64,000 nt of DNA, from assembly GCA_019828545.1 (NCBI GenBank), contig JACVRA010000334.1, forward strand, positions 1 through 64,000, read 5' to 3'. Below the pieces are notes generated by a model. It worked only from the letters and a program-made list of their open reading frames with translations. It did no database searches and was not told the origin of the DNA. This stretch comes from Paracamarosporium sp. OC-R06-R3. Taxonomy: Eukaryota; Ascomycota; Dothideomycetes; Pleosporales; Didymosphaeriaceae. Position 1 is the stretch's first letter. Each line of letters starts with the position of its first letter. The position numbers were made by a program, and so were the translations under genes. Below, piece by piece: positions 51,272 to 64,000 of this stretch.

Positions 51272-51904
51272 AGCGTTCCAGACGAGATATCTTTCTTCGA
51301 GCCGTTTTATCGATTGTATCTACCGCAAGTCAACCGCCCTCATGGATATGTTGTGCCTGATGATTCCGCGGACGGAGCATTTCAAGATAAGCCACACACC
51401 CTTAAAGATGGACGTGTTGGACAGCTCTGGAGGCAAAGACACGTCAACATATATGTTCCTCAAGGACCAACTTCGAAACAGAATACCAGAACCTTCCAAT
51501 CGGCTCGTCAATTAATGTTATGTCGTTTCACACCAATTTTACAACGGCCACGTTTCAATTTCTGTCTGATCCGACAACTGAGCAACCATGGCTAGTTGTG
51601 CGCGAGCTCAGTGATGCAGCGGGTTTACCTTACGACCGGCTATCCAGTATTATAGTAGCATGGAAAGATTTGAGACTCATCGGTTACCCCCATAAGAATA
51701 TCAACATCGTGGAGGTCGTTGAGTGGGGTGAAAGAACATCATCCATTTCCAAAGGGCTTATACAAGATAGGCAATATATATATCACGAGCTAGGATCTCT
51801 GCTGTCCATATATAACCACCTGAATACCATCTTAAAGCCTCCAACACTCGGTACAGATCGCCGTCCCAGGGGAAAAGCTAGTATGGATAGATTCCGCTTA
51901 GAGC
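51272..51904 (+). other. possible unrecognised coding exons
   Basis: A branch point/acceptor pair (TGCTAATTG...GTTTCAG at about 51257-51271) is followed by an open frame VPDEISFFEPFYRLYLPQVN, RPHGYVVPDDSADGAFQDKP, LWRQRHVNIYVPQG, which reads like protein. From 51520 another frame (FTTATFQFLSDPTTEQPWLV, AWKDLRLIGYPHKNINIVEV) is open to 52002 and overlaps the end of the minus-strand gene. No family is recognised and no complete model can be given. Confidence 0.35.
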
Positions 51905-51911
51905 TATACTC

Positions 51912-53629
51912 TCATCTTCCATCCAGGGCCCTGCCGTCTAGTTCTATATCATTGTCTCGAGTCGCAGAGAGTTCTAAAGGGTTTGTATCACATGTGGGGT
52001 AGTGATTATCCGTATAGATAGGGTAGTCGGCATCTGATGTCTTCAACTCTGGCTGTTCTTGCGGCTTTATCATGGTAATTTTTGCTACACTTCTCCTGTA
52101 AAAGAAGTATGCAAGTGCAGCTAGCGTTGCCATGCTCAACAGCGCGCCAACAACTATTCCACCGATCGCGCTGCCTGACAGCTTCTTTGCCGCCTGGCTT
52201 TGTGGCAGAGACGTAGGGGAAGATGTCGCGCTAGGTCCAATACCTGTTGCGTTCACCCCCTCACCACAAAACTCGCTGACCATGTTGTTCTCTTTGTCTA
52301 GCGCAAATAGTTCTGTGTTTCGAGACCCTGTATTCGCTTGCCAGACTGAAAACATTCCCGCTTCTTGATTGACCATCAAGTAGCAAGAGCTCATAAACAG
52401 GCGACCAAGAACTGGGAGATCGTTATCGTTGTTGGACTGAAGCGAGTTGATGACGACGTTGCGAACCGAATCATTCGCACGGACTTGACCGTCGGAAGCA
52501 ATGTACGCGTCGGGTACGACTAATTCGGTATTGGGAATACGGACGGCGATGCTATTTTGAAACTTGATGGTCAGGCCACCGTAGTATCTGTATTTACCTC
52601 GTCAGAAATACGCTTTTCTAATGCTCTAATGTAATGAGAACCGCACTTACACACCGTTTGGTTCGAATAGCATGGTAAAATAGTTGATACCGAAGCTTCT
52701 TGCTTCCGTGCCGTTACCTGGGTATGTCCCGCCTGCGAGGCGCTGAAAGTTTTCGTAATAGCTCCGCGGCAGTGACATCAATCCTGCAAAACTGGGACTA
52801 ATACACGCTTGTATGGCCGCTGATTGCGATCCCATCAAAATACTCGTATCAGTCCCGTTAGGCCAGTTCAACAGGATATCGCTAATCGATACCAGCATGC
52901 CGGTCCCACATTTGCTACCGTAGAACAGCGACGCCGTGAAGTTGGCTGCTGGATCCGCTATCAGCGCTTTGTCCAAGCCTCCAAAGACGATCGACCCAGA
53001 AGTTTGCTTCGCTGCAGGGCCACCAACCAGTCCCCAGAATATCGAATATGCTCGTGTGGTCGTATGGCCTGCTGATTGAAGTGCTCGCAAAAATGATGAG
53101 TTCCGCCCCAGTCCAAGCTGAGATTGGCTGGTGAAGGCTTGGTTGAGATCCTGTTGGGGTATTCCAAATCCGAACATCGATAACGAAGCGTTACCACTGA
53201 TATTGAGTCTATCATGCCTCCAATCTATGTCGAACCCATCACTGGTCCTTCGTTCTTCGGTGTAAGTCTCTGTAGATGAGTCTGATGTGTCGTATGTACC
53301 ACCTCGAAAGGTCACGCATGCATTGGATGAGTAGTCATTGGTGCAGAAACCGTTGGTTCCGTATATGTAGGTCTCGTTGTAGTCACTATCAAGGCGTGGC
53401 AATTAGCGACGCCCATATTCATGAGGTCAGTGTGGACTCCTTACGCGCTAGCGAACATGGATATATTTTGAGAAGGGGAGCCCACGGCCATGGAAATGCC
53501 ACGGACGAGTGCTCCATTTAGTAGAGTCACATTCTTGATGGCTGCTACGACGGGTTTGGGTAGGCACTGCGTACTCGCCAGAGAGGTGAAGTAGATTATC
53601 GTGGGGAGTAGTGAGAATGAAGGGACCAT
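51912..53629 (-). CDS. pepsin-fold membrane protein lacking catalytic aspartates
   Basis: Three exons: 53629-53445, 53385-52651, 52587-51912 (introns 59 and 63 nt); 531 aa. A signal peptide (about 1-20) leads an A1-type aspartic-protease-like ectodomain: VRGISMAVGSPSQNISMFAS, YGTNGFC, FRGGTYDTSDSST, SIFWGLVGGPAAKQTSGSIV, FGGLDKA, CISPSFAGLMSLPRSYYENF. Then come a Ser-rich neck, one TM helix (about 447-470, SGSAIGGIVVGALLSMATLA) and a cytosolic tail. Where pepsins have DTGS after the first strand this protein has ASADYN, and the second DSG/DTG site reads MGSQS, so it should be proteolytically inactive. Similar catalytically dead pepsin-fold surface proteins are common in ascomycetes. It may be a surface binding or sensing protein. 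Confidence 0.85.
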
Positions 53630-54349
53630 TGCGTTATACTTTGTACGATTGTGCGGTGTCTTCACGGTGTCGAGAATATCGACGTGAAGGAGGGCGAAGG
53701 AGCTGCTGGAAAGGGGTACCACGGAGCGATTTCAGACGGGAATACCCAGGTTTGCAGCAGATCACCCGAATTTGCGGCGTAGCACGCCCGTGTGATTGTA
53801 CCCCTGTGAAGTTACGCTATACTTCCTGATCAAATTTAGATACCCAGAAGCAAACTTTTAGTACAACGTAGAGCCAGGTGCCCAGCAGAATATACTATGC
53901 GAAACAACAGTGTCAGTCGAACCAGCTGCTCATCAACTTCAATTCTCCCCTACACATCGGAGCCTAGAGACGACGTTTTGTGCCAAGTCATACTGTATAC
54001 GTGATATCGCTTGCGCCGGGGCGAATATCACACTGTACTGTATCACAGACGAAGGATGCCCAGCGCATATGATTGGTTGTCGCACCCCGAGTATTCGGTT
54101 CAAGCGCTTGCGACGCCCCCAATTCGAAACAACAAAGCCCAAACCGTGCCGCAATGTCACGGCCCGACTGATCCGAACCGCTACTTACATATTCTTCTAT
54201 TCTTCTTTTCGCACGGGCTGGAAAGGTACGCGTCTCTTAGTAGACCGGCCATTATTCACTCGACATTCAACACTTGGTCTTGGCAAGACCCGAACCAGGC
54301 AACCCAAGAACAATACACATCCACCTCTCCCATCTATAGTACCAGAAAC
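53630..54349. promoter_or_regulatory. divergent upstream region
   Basis: 720 bp between two divergent start codons (pepsin-fold gene at 53629 minus and DUF3431 gene at 54350 plus). Open frames crossing it are without features; no individual site recognised. Confidence 0.45.
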
Positions 54350-55400
54350 ATGCGTTCTCGGAGAAAAATCGAAGTCACCGTCGTAGTAGTATGGATACTC
54401 TGCGCATGGTACCTCTTGTTCGATGCTCACGTGAAAGATTACCTGAGGAAATCCGAACATGGCAGCGGCACTCATGAGCGGTGGCGATACGAGTCAAAAG
54501 AAGGCGAAGAAGAACCAAAGTTAATCAAGCAGGAGACCGCGCATGGTATTGCGAAGGAGAGCACATCATCAATGCCCCCTCATCCTGCAACAGTCCAAGA
54601 TACCATCGCTGCTCCATCATTGCCTGATCGCGTCCTGGTCATGGCAAAACTTCCTACAGACGACACAAGCTGGGTGTGGACCGACCTGCCAGATTGGCAG
54701 TCAGCAATATACGACATTGACATGGAGAATTCACGCCATCCATCCATACTGAACCCGCTCACCAATAGCACAACGCGCATGCTCGCCAACAAAGGCATGG
54801 AGGCGAACGCGTACCTTGCCTACATCGTTCAAAACTATGACAACCTCCCCTCAACCATCGCGTTTGTTCACCCGCACAGAGACGGATATCCGACCGCTTG
54901 GCACACAGACAACAATGAGCATTCCAACGTCGTAGCCCTGCAGACACTCAACATTGACTTTATCCAGAGAAACGGCTACGCAAATTTACGCTGCATCCAT
55001 GATCCCGGATGTCCACACGAAGTCATGCCTTTCCGCGATCCGCCTGAGGACCATCGAACAATCGAGGCAGCGATGCCTGATGCGTGGCGAGACTTATTCA
55101 ACAACACGAACGTGCCGCACATACTCGCCACCCCTTGCTGCGCACAATTTGCAGTGTCTAGCAAGCAAGTGCAGGAGCGGCCGTTAGACGAATACAGATC
55201 GTACTACAGATGGTTGATGGAAACCTCGCTGAAGGATGAGACGAGTGGGCGCGTGTTTGAGTATCTTTGGCACATTTTATTTGGCAAAGACCCAGTCTAG
55301 TAAGTGCTTAGCGGACTTTGGTCGGAGATGATAGCTTCTGACTTCGGTAAGCTGTCCCGAGATCATGAAGTGCTACTGTGATGTGTACAACAAGTGCTGA
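54350..55400 (+). CDS. DUF3431 family type II membrane protein
   Basis: Two exons, 54350-55299 and 55352-55400, with a 52-nt intron (GTAAGT, branch TTCTGAC, acceptor GGTAAG); 332 aa. A short basic start precedes one TM anchor (VTVVVVWILCAWYLLF), a charged stem, and the DUF3431 domain (about 97-315): VLVMAKLPTDDTSWV, ANAYLAYIVQNYDNLPSTIA, FVHPHRDGYPTAWH, NLRCIHDPGCPHE, ATPCCAQFAVSSKQVQERPL, GRVFEYLWHILFGKDPV. Without splicing a TAG ends the frame at 55300; splicing restores the usual Cys-rich family terminus YCPEIMKCYCDVYNKC. DUF3431 proteins are thought to be Golgi/secretory glycosyltransferase-like; activity is not established. Start chosen at the ATG that begins the TM anchor; the frame is open further upstream. 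Confidence 0.9.
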
Positions 55401-56074
55401 AGCCGTCTCGTACAATCGTCAATGCAGGTGTGTTCATATCGGGTCAACGACATACTCGCTTCTTCCTTGAAAGACGTGGGTCCACACCAATGCAACTCTG
55501 GGCACATGTGCATCAGCCTACCCTATGCTTCGGTCATAGACCATTGCATGTTTGCAGCCTACACAATATGGGTGTAGCGGGCTTTTTTGGATCTGTATCA
55601 AGTATTGATACGGCACTGGTATGCGATGGAACTAGATCAAGGTGTGGCAAGCGTTCTTTGGGGGGGGGGGAGGTTTGGTGTTGAGATATCGGATGTACTA
55701 AAGTGCTTTCAAAGAATCAGTGCGCTCTACGCAATGAGCAGCAGAACCGGTGGCTGCTTGACGAAAAAAACACGAGAATTGACAATCCTGAGCCCTTATC
55801 TCTAACTTTATAGATGAACTACTTGAAGATATCGAACCCTGCGCTAGTACTATATGTAATAGACGTAACATTGTTTGCACATTCTAATTGTTTAGAGTGA
55901 GACCGAGTTTGGATCCTTTACCACCGAATGGCAAGTGTGTGGAGAAGGTAGAAGGGCGCGAGGCCGCGGGACTTGGATACTGCTTTGCGTGCGATGAACA
56001 CTGATGAGCCCTGCGGCATGTCAACAAGGAAAAGCTGCAGAATAGCGCCCCATTCAAGTGAGATGACTCCTCGC
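55401..56074. other. intergenic stretch
   Basis: No gene recognised. An 11-base G run lies at 55660-55670. Confidence 0.55.
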
Positions 56075-56245
56075 TATCCTCATCAAACCATACATTTGCA
56101 ACGAATCCAAAGGAGACCGTTGTTGAGCAGAACTATATAAAGTCGCAGATTAGTAACAGTACAGCACTCAGTGCGTAACTCCAACTCTAGAGCCTGGAGG
56201 CGACCCACCGGGTTCAACACTAGGCCCAACACCCACTCGATTCAA
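56075..56245 (+). repeat. truncated copy of the small secreted gene: promoter plus exon 2 start
   Basis: 56075-56195 matches the promoter/leader of the gene at 11742-12191 (TCGCTATCC, CATACATTTGCAA, TCCAAAGGAGACCGT, TATAAA at 56136). 56203-56245 matches the beginning of its exon 2 (GGGTTCAACACTAGGCCC then AACACCCACTCGA), with an in-frame TAG. Exon 1 and the intron are missing, so this is a non-functional deletion copy. Confidence 0.75.
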
Positions 56246-56620
56246 GTGAGAGAGCCACATTTCTTTCGTGCGCATGCCGATCCGCATGAACCAATAATTC
56301 CATTGGCTAGAAATCATGGAATATTGTTGCTTTTTAAATGCAACTTATGTAGAGGGTGCGCCTGTTGGTCAACCACAAGTCGGCCACGCCTGACTCGTAC
56401 TCAAGGCGTCCCTGAAGCCCACGGTACGTAGGATTCTTAACCCGTAGCTCACGATTTTCAGTCTGCTTAGCCCCCCTCTAGATCATTACTGCATTAGTAC
56501 TAGCATGGAGAGGCACGATGGTGCGACATAGTGGACCCACTTGGCTCTATTCCATGATGCCGACTTTTAACCTGACCACAAAACAAGTCTCACTCCTTTT
56601 AGTGTTTCTTCAACAACGAG
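56246..56620. other. intergenic stretch
   Basis: No feature recognised; promoter of the DUF6604 gene should lie near the right end. Confidence 0.5.
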
Positions 56621-59600
56621 ATGGGTACACGGCTAGAATCAGAGCTGTTATCGTCCAATTATCGACAATACAAGCGAGATACTGGTAGGTTAGAAGCTAC
56701 ACCGTCTCGGGCCCTGGAGTATCTTGGCCTTTGACGAGTCTCGCGATTTCTCATCTGGTCCTGCATATTTTGAGTAGATGGACACCTGACAGAGGTAGAA
56801 TATATCGCCGGATGGCTTGCGGAAAACTCCAAAAAGGCCGGCTATAAGCTGAACGATGTCGCACCAGCTGCGATCGCTCAGCAAGCACCGACCCAGCGCC
56901 TCAAAGGCAAAGCTCGGAAAGAGGCGCAGAAGGCAGCCGTTTCTGCAAATGATGCGGGTAGAGGCGCTTCACCCGAGTACACCATTCGGGTTGCAGACTT
57001 TATTCCTATGGCCGAAGCTGTTTCTCGATCAAAACCAGCTATGAAAGTGCCCAGCGCTTTGATAACACTCTTCGATCGTGCAATCAAGGCGCGCAAACAG
57101 GCTGCGGCATGGTTTGAGACTGGACACGACAATTCTAAGCATGACGAGGAGAGCGTTCGACGCCACGACTATTTTGTCACAATTCTTGAAGCGGCTGTCG
57201 GGATTCTCAAACCTTTGGTGGTGCCACCGAAAAGGGGCGTAGGCACCAAAGCTTCGCCGCGAAGTGGAAACAACATGACCAACAAATTTGAAAAACTTAC
57301 GGTCGAGGAAACGGTAGAGACCGAGACAGGGATTCGTACTTCCGCTGAATTCATCGATAATAAGACGGAGGAAAGCACACTTCCAGTCGTAGTGCCAGTG
57401 GCAATCGAGCAGAACGAAGCGGAAGCCGAGGAAGAGTTTTTCTTTGCCATCCATTCCTTCCTTAGGACTGTACACCAAATCCGTGATGTCGTTCAAGATG
57501 CATGGCTTAGCTTCAAAGACTTCGATCAAGATTCAACGATTGCTGGGCTGATGGCCAACACTGCCATTGATCTAGTAAGGCATGCTGAAGCTGAGCTTGG
57601 ATTGTTTCTCAAGCGGCCTGCGAAGTATCCAGCCTCAAAATTTCCTGTTTGGACGCTACCCGCGCTTTTGTACTACAATTACCACCCTTCTGCACACAGG
57701 CTTCCAGCATACGAAGCCCTATTGCCGGGTGGAGGTTTGATCGGGAAAGCCCGAAAAGATTGTCCCCACCTTCATTGGTCATTCTGGCCCGTCTATATCG
57801 GACTAAAAGCATACCTCGATCGAGTTACTAGATCTAAAAAACCCAAGACTGAGGTGCCGACCATGATTGCCAAGGATTTCGACCCGGAGGGCGATGTGCA
57901 CCGGGATACACTACGTACCTGTAATCTAGTTGAGGTTTTCCGCCGCTACACCGTAGTAACAGGGGGTGGTGGGTATGCTATAGATGAGGTAAGTACCTTG
58001 GATCATGTTACCAGATTACTTCGATGATCCTTCTATGTCTTATGCGTTTCGATGATGCCTTAGCATTTGGAGCGCTTTGACATCACCGCTAACCTAGTTT
58101 TTTGGCCATAGGTCACGCGTGGAATGAAACACATGTTCACCCATCGTAAGATACCCATCTGGACCACGTTTGGTATCCAATTGTTATTAGATCCCCAAGA
58201 TATCACAGGCCACCAAATGGGCAAGGGGGGTGAACCTAATTTGGCCTTCAATAACACATCGGTTCATTGCAGGCAACAGCTCGAAGAGTGGATCAAGTTT
58301 AACAAGTGGGAAGGCCCCTTTCCAAAGAGCAACAGAGAAAGGTTGGTACGCAAAGATATGGCGAATAATATCTCGCAGTTGAATCATGTGTTTCACGAGC
58401 ATGTGGTTAACGCGGTGGAGTGCAATCCTATCCGCTGTGGGCTGTTAAAGTACAATCTGTATCTTCAGAAGCACCGCACTGGAACCGCACTTGAGGAATC
58501 AACGATACAGATCTCTATGCTCGCTCACGTATATGTTGCTGGACGCTTGCTCTTCCCCAATGATCCTTCATGGCCAGACATTGGAATACCTTCTACGTCT
58601 TCAAGATCCTGGTTTTTGCTTCTTTGGCGGCTATCCAAAAACACTACGCGAAGCGTGCGTCAAGGTCGATCTTGCATGCGGCCGCTCTATTCAGGAATCA
58701 GCCCGTAACCGGAGGAACAAAGACGCTTGGATAGCGAACAAGAACCGTCTATTCAAGGACACCAATATCTTAGGTACGTGCATGAACGATCTCTGTATTC
58801 AATGCACGTACTCTTTCACTTCCCCATAGTGCAGTTACACCCCGAAGCTTTGACAAAGTCTTGGTTTGGTCAGTGTATACCCGGGCAACTCAATTCACAA
58901 TGGATATCCGAACACGTGCTCTAGACATTTGGTCCTAGTTATGCTGATGATTCAAATGCTATATAGGTAACATATTCATGACACGCATGACAGGCCATGC
59001 GAAAACCAGTGAAACCGTCGACTCGCTTGTATCCCGCCTCAATTGGACTGTCTGTTCACCAGACGCAAAGAACGTTCTCAGTCGCCAAGTGAACCTGTCA
59101 CGGGATGAAATAAGGCAAGAGTTGAATCTCCGTCGCCATGGAATTCCCGTACCTGCGCTGCCCTGGCACACGAAGCATTTCGAAGAGGATGCGCGCACAC
59201 CAGTAACGCTCTTGCATGATCTCAGTCTCTTTTTGCAGGGTGAAGCTATGGAGGTGTTTTTCGATTGGGTAAACATGCACCGCATCTGTGGCGACATCTG
59301 GCACACCATCTTAGGCAAGTTAAGAGATGGTCCTAGATGGGTAGACATGCTGGGACAGTCGCCGTACAGTATCGGTCCACAATTGATCAAATGGGCAGCA
59401 ATCGACCAGGACCGACACAACGGGAAGATTGACTTGGATTCTCCAACCTTCGCTCCTGAACTCCGCGAGGCTTGGAGATCTATTCAGACGGCTATACACG
59501 AGCGTCCTAGCGATGTACATAGCCCAAGCTTCGCAGCACACGACGGTAGAACATACGTCGGTGACGAATGTATAACCGAACTTCATGCCCAAACACTCAA

Positions 59601-60012
59601 CATCTCCGAGGGCATCGCAGAGGCTACCTTCGAGAAATTGCCCGAGCTATTCAGAGGCTGGAGATTTGAGGACGAGGACGAACCATTGCGTGTTCGTCAA
59701 CAGGTTTTGAGTAAAGTAAATTACCAGTGGCAATCCCAGAGGATGCGTGTAGATCTATTCTTCGAAGGCCTAGAAGAGCCCTGTGACCATTCACTAGATA
59801 TTATAGAAAGACCAGAAAGGCATTGGGACAGCTGTGGTAGATGCAGGAGGAGGAAACTGTGGATGAACAAGCCACCAGAGCCAACGGATTTCCGCGCTGA
59901 AGACTCGGATCGCAAGATCTACATCATGCCAGGGATTAGTCTTGACGACTTTGCGGAAAGTAAGGAATTGCGTAGACAGTTACGACAGGACACTTGGTAC
60001 CCTAGATGTTGA
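56621..60012 (+). CDS. DUF6604 family protein (apparent one-base frameshift)
   Basis: Four exons: 56621-56684, 56793-57988, 58112-58773, 58967-60012 (introns 108, 123 and 193 nt); about 988 aa if repaired. The N-terminus is diagnostic: LESELLSSNYRQYKRDT, VEYIAGWLAENSKKAGY, RLKGKARKEAQ, YTIRVADFIPMAEAV, KVPSALITLFDRAIKARKQ. A large helical body follows (FAIHSFLRTVHQIRDVVQDA; WTLPALLYYNYHPSAHRLPA). At 58583 an extra G breaks the frame between SWPDI and EYLLRLQDPGFCFFGGYPKT; the two halves are contiguous in family order, and no intron fits. The last exon ends in a zinc-finger-like CGRCRRRK and a charged tail. DUF6604 proteins are large fungal cytosolic proteins of unknown function. Either a sequence error or a recent inactivating mutation. 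Confidence 0.82.
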
Positions 60013-63000
60013 GTGAGATCATACAATCGACTTGTACTCGGTTAAATCGGTCGTATGCACTCCTATTCATTCGTATGCGCTTGGGGATTGGGGATTTTGA
60101 ATTACTGGAAAGCGATTAGCCGAAACATCATAGCAGAATAGTAGCTCTGTAGCTGAACAAGTATGGCTGCTCAGTCTTCAAGAGGATGTTGAATGTGTAT
60201 CTAGACAAACATACCACACAACAGCATTCACTTGACATGTCAACGTTGAGCACGCATCAGTCTTGAATTGGTTCTACAACGGCTTTAACAGGCAACCTTA
60301 TCAACCATATCTCCATCTTACCCAGAATTAGGACGAAGCCGTCGTTCGACTTGTAGCACAAGTTTATCCGACAGCAAGGTCTCCCTTAAGAAGAAGGGGA
60401 GTAATTGGGGAGGTCAGGGTTCATATCTGCATCGTCGTTCATGTCTTCGCTTCTGCAATCAAGTCAGTAAGTACTGATATATGCAAATTATGGTGCTTCG
60501 ATCAACTCACCCATCTCCCGACTGTACAAGAGAAATATATCAGCATCAGTTATGTAAAGGCAGTTTTTTGACGACTTACGTAATCGCAATATCCTTCCGT
60601 TCCTCCACTCCCATGGTTTTGCCATACACGGGGTACAAAATCAAAGTTGTCCCCACCCTTATCGATCGCCTCGAACCAGATATAGTCTCGGCGACCAGCG
60701 TGATCCGTACCAAATATACGGGCGAAATGGATGTCGCCTCGCGCTCCTGGCGTATTCATTCCTCCGTGGAAGTTTGAAGCGCGGAGCCAGATGGGAACAG
60801 TAGTTGCTTCAGCTCCTGGTTTCTTTATATTAGTGTAAATGTCGGTGTCACCCGCATCACCAACCCACTGGTAGAGGTCAGCTATCATGAATGATCTCGT
60901 TAGGCTCAGCACACGTACGATCCAATCAGAGCGACCGTCCCCATTGATGTCGACGAATCTTGTACCGCGAATGTCTCCCTTTCCTTTCGGTGTAAAAACT
61001 GCGCCCATCTCCTCCCATTGTTCAGCGTTGCGCCAGCAGCGGATGAACCCGTCATCACCAGTCAAACAATAATCTAGCATATGGGTCAGCCTCTTTCATC
61101 AGCAACATGGTACTAGTCCTGTTGAGAGCGTCAAACAGGCCTTAAGTTCGTACCTGTTTTACCATCTCCATCAATGTCACTGATAACATGATTAGTAATT
61201 GTAGTCAACTGTGTTTTGTAGCACTCACCCAAGGAGGACATGTCTTCCTTCTGAACCACTATGTTCGGGTACGGAGAATCCTTGCGATTCTTCGAATGTA
61301 GGTTTGTGATCCGAAGAACTAGCCCCAGTATTGATGGCCACACGCAGATCACCATTCTCTCGAACGCAAATGTAGTCATCGTTATGGTCACCTGCTCTAG
61401 TCAGTCTCACGCAAATTTCTCTCCCGGACTTATGAGTAGCTACCATCGATCTATGAGCATGTTAGCGATTTCCGAACATCCGATGATTGTTAGCATCCTC
61501 CCACCACAGAGGACGAAACTCACATCAGCCCAACGAATGTCGTCAGATGAACAATCGAAGGGAAGATCCACAGCCATATCCTCACCAAAATTACCGTCGC
61601 CACGATTGATTTGGTAGTGCAGTTGAAGCGATGTGCCAGACCTCTCCCAATAGACAAAATCATCCAATGCTCCCTTTGGGTCTGGATCTCCGTAATAATT
61701 TACGACTTGAGCGAATGCAAATCTCTTCGAGGCATCCCGGCCTTTGAGGGTTTGAGTGCGGGGAATGATGCGATCGATCGGCGTGCTAGCATGCTTGTAG
61801 GGTCCATCGCCTTTGCCAGACCCGGGTAGACAGATGTTATCTGGGTTTCCATTGTCTTCGGGATCCTGCAATAGGCCTTGTGTACGTGCTCGCTCGATAG
61901 CTTCATTCCAGACAGCGGCCATCTTCCTGTAACCGTCGTTAGTGGGATGGACATCGTCGGACAGATCGGTTCCGGTGATAAAACCTGTCAATGGCGTCAA
62001 TTGCGTTTACTTGCATCCACAGAACATTCAAATCTGGCTGCAACTAGCTTACCGTCTTCCATGTCTGCTAGCACGATTCGACGTCCTTCGCCCGCTAATT
62101 TGGGAACCACTGTAGCACATCAGGTCAGCTTGGACGACTCACATCGAATTCAAATTTGTTATGCCCATCTTGGTAAGACACAATCAATTCACTCACAGTC
62201 TCGGACCCCCTTGTTGTACCCAGAAACTCGTTCTCCAATGCCGGGGTTGTTCGCTTCGTTGGTCGACATGACGAGGGTGGATAGGATGATGGTTGCTTCG
62301 CTAGATTGGTCCCATACTTTCTTGAGTAGATCGGTCAAGCGGCCAATGGCACCGTCTAGCTCATGATTCTGCTGACAATCATTCGTGCCGACGTTGACTA
62401 GAACCAGATTTGGCTTAGTACCGCTAGAGCGATCCAAGTTGACAGTAACCTCGTCGATGCGCGCTCCAGATTGCGCCTCATGTTCACCGTCTCGCATGCT
62501 TCCGTTTTCATTAGACCTGGTCGTGCCATTAGCGATCGATTATCTGTGACGAATTGCTCATCCAGGACGTACTGGCTTCCCACCATGTTGATCTTGTATC
62601 CTAACGACCTCAGATGATCACGCAAGGGCTTGCGAAATCCATCTTCTGGGGTAGAGGTGAGCCCGAGCATGATGGAAGCCCCCAATGGAAGGATACGAAG
62701 TAATTCGGGCGACTTAGGCTCATCCTGGCGTGTAACCAAGCTGGTTGGGGAGCTGACCGGCGGATAGATACCACCCCAAGGCCCATCGGTAGTATCTATG
62801 ACTTCTCCACGCGTATTAAACTTATCGATTCTAGGTATTGAGCGACCTTCGGCGCATGTCAAGAAAGAAAGTGCTGTCAAAGCTGTGATGAGCATGGGGT
62901 AAAAAGACCCCATGTCGAAGTTGGTAAACTAGCGAATGTATAAAGAAAGAATGTTGTAGATCATCGTTTGGTACCATGACGAGTGGTTGTACTTATGCAA

Positions 63001-64000
63001 TTCTCCACTGTAGGCTCAATGTAATGTCCGGACTTCCAGTGTAGGAAGGACTATCAACTTGGCCCGTTGCGAAGTCCACGTACTAACGGTTTTTGTGTTA
63101 GGTTTATGGTTAGGCGCTCCTTAGGCGCTGTGCGCCACGAACACTACATCCAAGGCTGAAACGTTCCAAGGCTAAACTGTATTGGTTTAGGTATTTGAAA
63201 TAGTCGGACGCGTCGCCAAACCTCGTCGGAACTGCGACCAAACACTGGCTTATAAGCTTGCTGGCAGCATATGCGCTTACCGACGTATTTCCAACCGAGC
63301 GACAGTTGTGAATGATAATTCTTCGACACCGCATGAGACGCTTTCATAGGCCGAGAGTGAGGGAGTATCCAATTTCGCCAGTTACCTTCAGAATTTTGCT
63401 GTGTCAGGTTGCAGAATCCTGTCGCTTGCCTTGTGGCGTAGTTCTCGTCAGCGGAAAAGCGCTTCGCGCGAAAGCGCATCTAAAACTGCTTGACGGTCGG
63501 ATAGTCGGATGGGGCGTAGACGGACATTTCGATTATGACCTCTTGGCAGTAAAGAGCCGATGTGGCTGAGCACTTTGCCGACCAATAGCAAGATGCTATA
63601 GTCTGGGATCGGTATAGGTGCCTGTCTCGGTATTTCAATTAAACGTCCGATGAAAGGCAAGCGTGCTCTTGAAGTATCGTATGTCTCGATCCTGCCGGCT
63701 TTTAGATTTTTTGTGGTTTTCTTTGATAGTTCGGTACCACGCAACATGCTCCTAGCCTATTGTCCTCACCGAACACCAACCATAGATGACCACAATACAA
63801 TTTCACTCTGGCTTGTAACGACGCACGGTATACGCGCCAAGGGAGGTTAAAGAACCTAGAGAAAACGAATCTGGTTCTAGATAATGAGAATGATGATATA
63901 GAGGAGCTGTTCAAGCGCAGCCTCGCCGCCACCGATTAGACACGCACATACATGGTCAATGTTGCCAATCTCAGCCGCCTAATTTGTCACGAGATATAGC

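Overview
The window looks like a stretch of nuclear genome from a filamentous ascomycete (Pezizomycotina), most likely a dothideomycete close to Pleosporales. This rests on short spliceosomal introns (mostly 46-60 nt, GTAAGT/GTATGT donors, CTAAC/CTGAC-like branch points) and on the families present: CBM18 chitin-binding, DUF6594, DUF6604, DUF3431, HET-type, Helo-like STAND N-terminus, fungal HSP70-like ATPase. Species cannot be named from the sequence. Exon structures were assembled by hand from splice signals, reading phase and family resemblance; no search was run.

Layout. 0-5 kb: a secreted CBM18 protein (minus) and a one-pass membrane protein (minus). 5-11 kb: sparse, decayed DNA with a multiply frameshifted sugar/quinate-type MFS transporter pseudogene between unrecognised coding remnants. 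11.3-12.9 kb: a small secreted-protein gene with its own TATA promoter, set among dispersed partial copies of that promoter/leader (others at 19.4 and 56.1 kb). 13.4-15 kb: a two-TM surface protein. 15-19.8 kb: repeat-rich, gene-poor, with an 8-base N gap at 19380. 19.8-25 kb: a retropepsin-like plus coiled-coil gene and a DUF6594 membrane protein. 25-32 kb: mostly empty apart from a small Cys/His-rich gene. 32-36 kb: two unrecognised genes. 37.9-45.5 kb: a lectin-like membrane protein, an HSP70-like ATPase head-to-head with a 740-aa coiled-coil protein, and a 165-aa orphan. 46.5-50.6 kb: HET-protein remnant, SDR oxidoreductase, Helo-like STAND fragment. 51.9-63 kb: a protease-fold membrane protein lacking both catalytic aspartates, a DUF3431 protein, a DUF6604 protein and a secreted SGNH hydrolase with FG-GAP repeats.

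How it fits together. This is accessory-type DNA, not an operon or clear metabolic cluster. Two themes recur: secreted or cell-surface proteins (six or seven genes) and families tied to fungal non-self recognition (HET, Helo-like STAND, HSP70-like ATPase), partly as fragments. Four otherwise coherent genes carry apparent one-base frameshifts, two of them in A4 runs, so either base-level assembly errors or recent decay must be resolved before their proteins are trusted.
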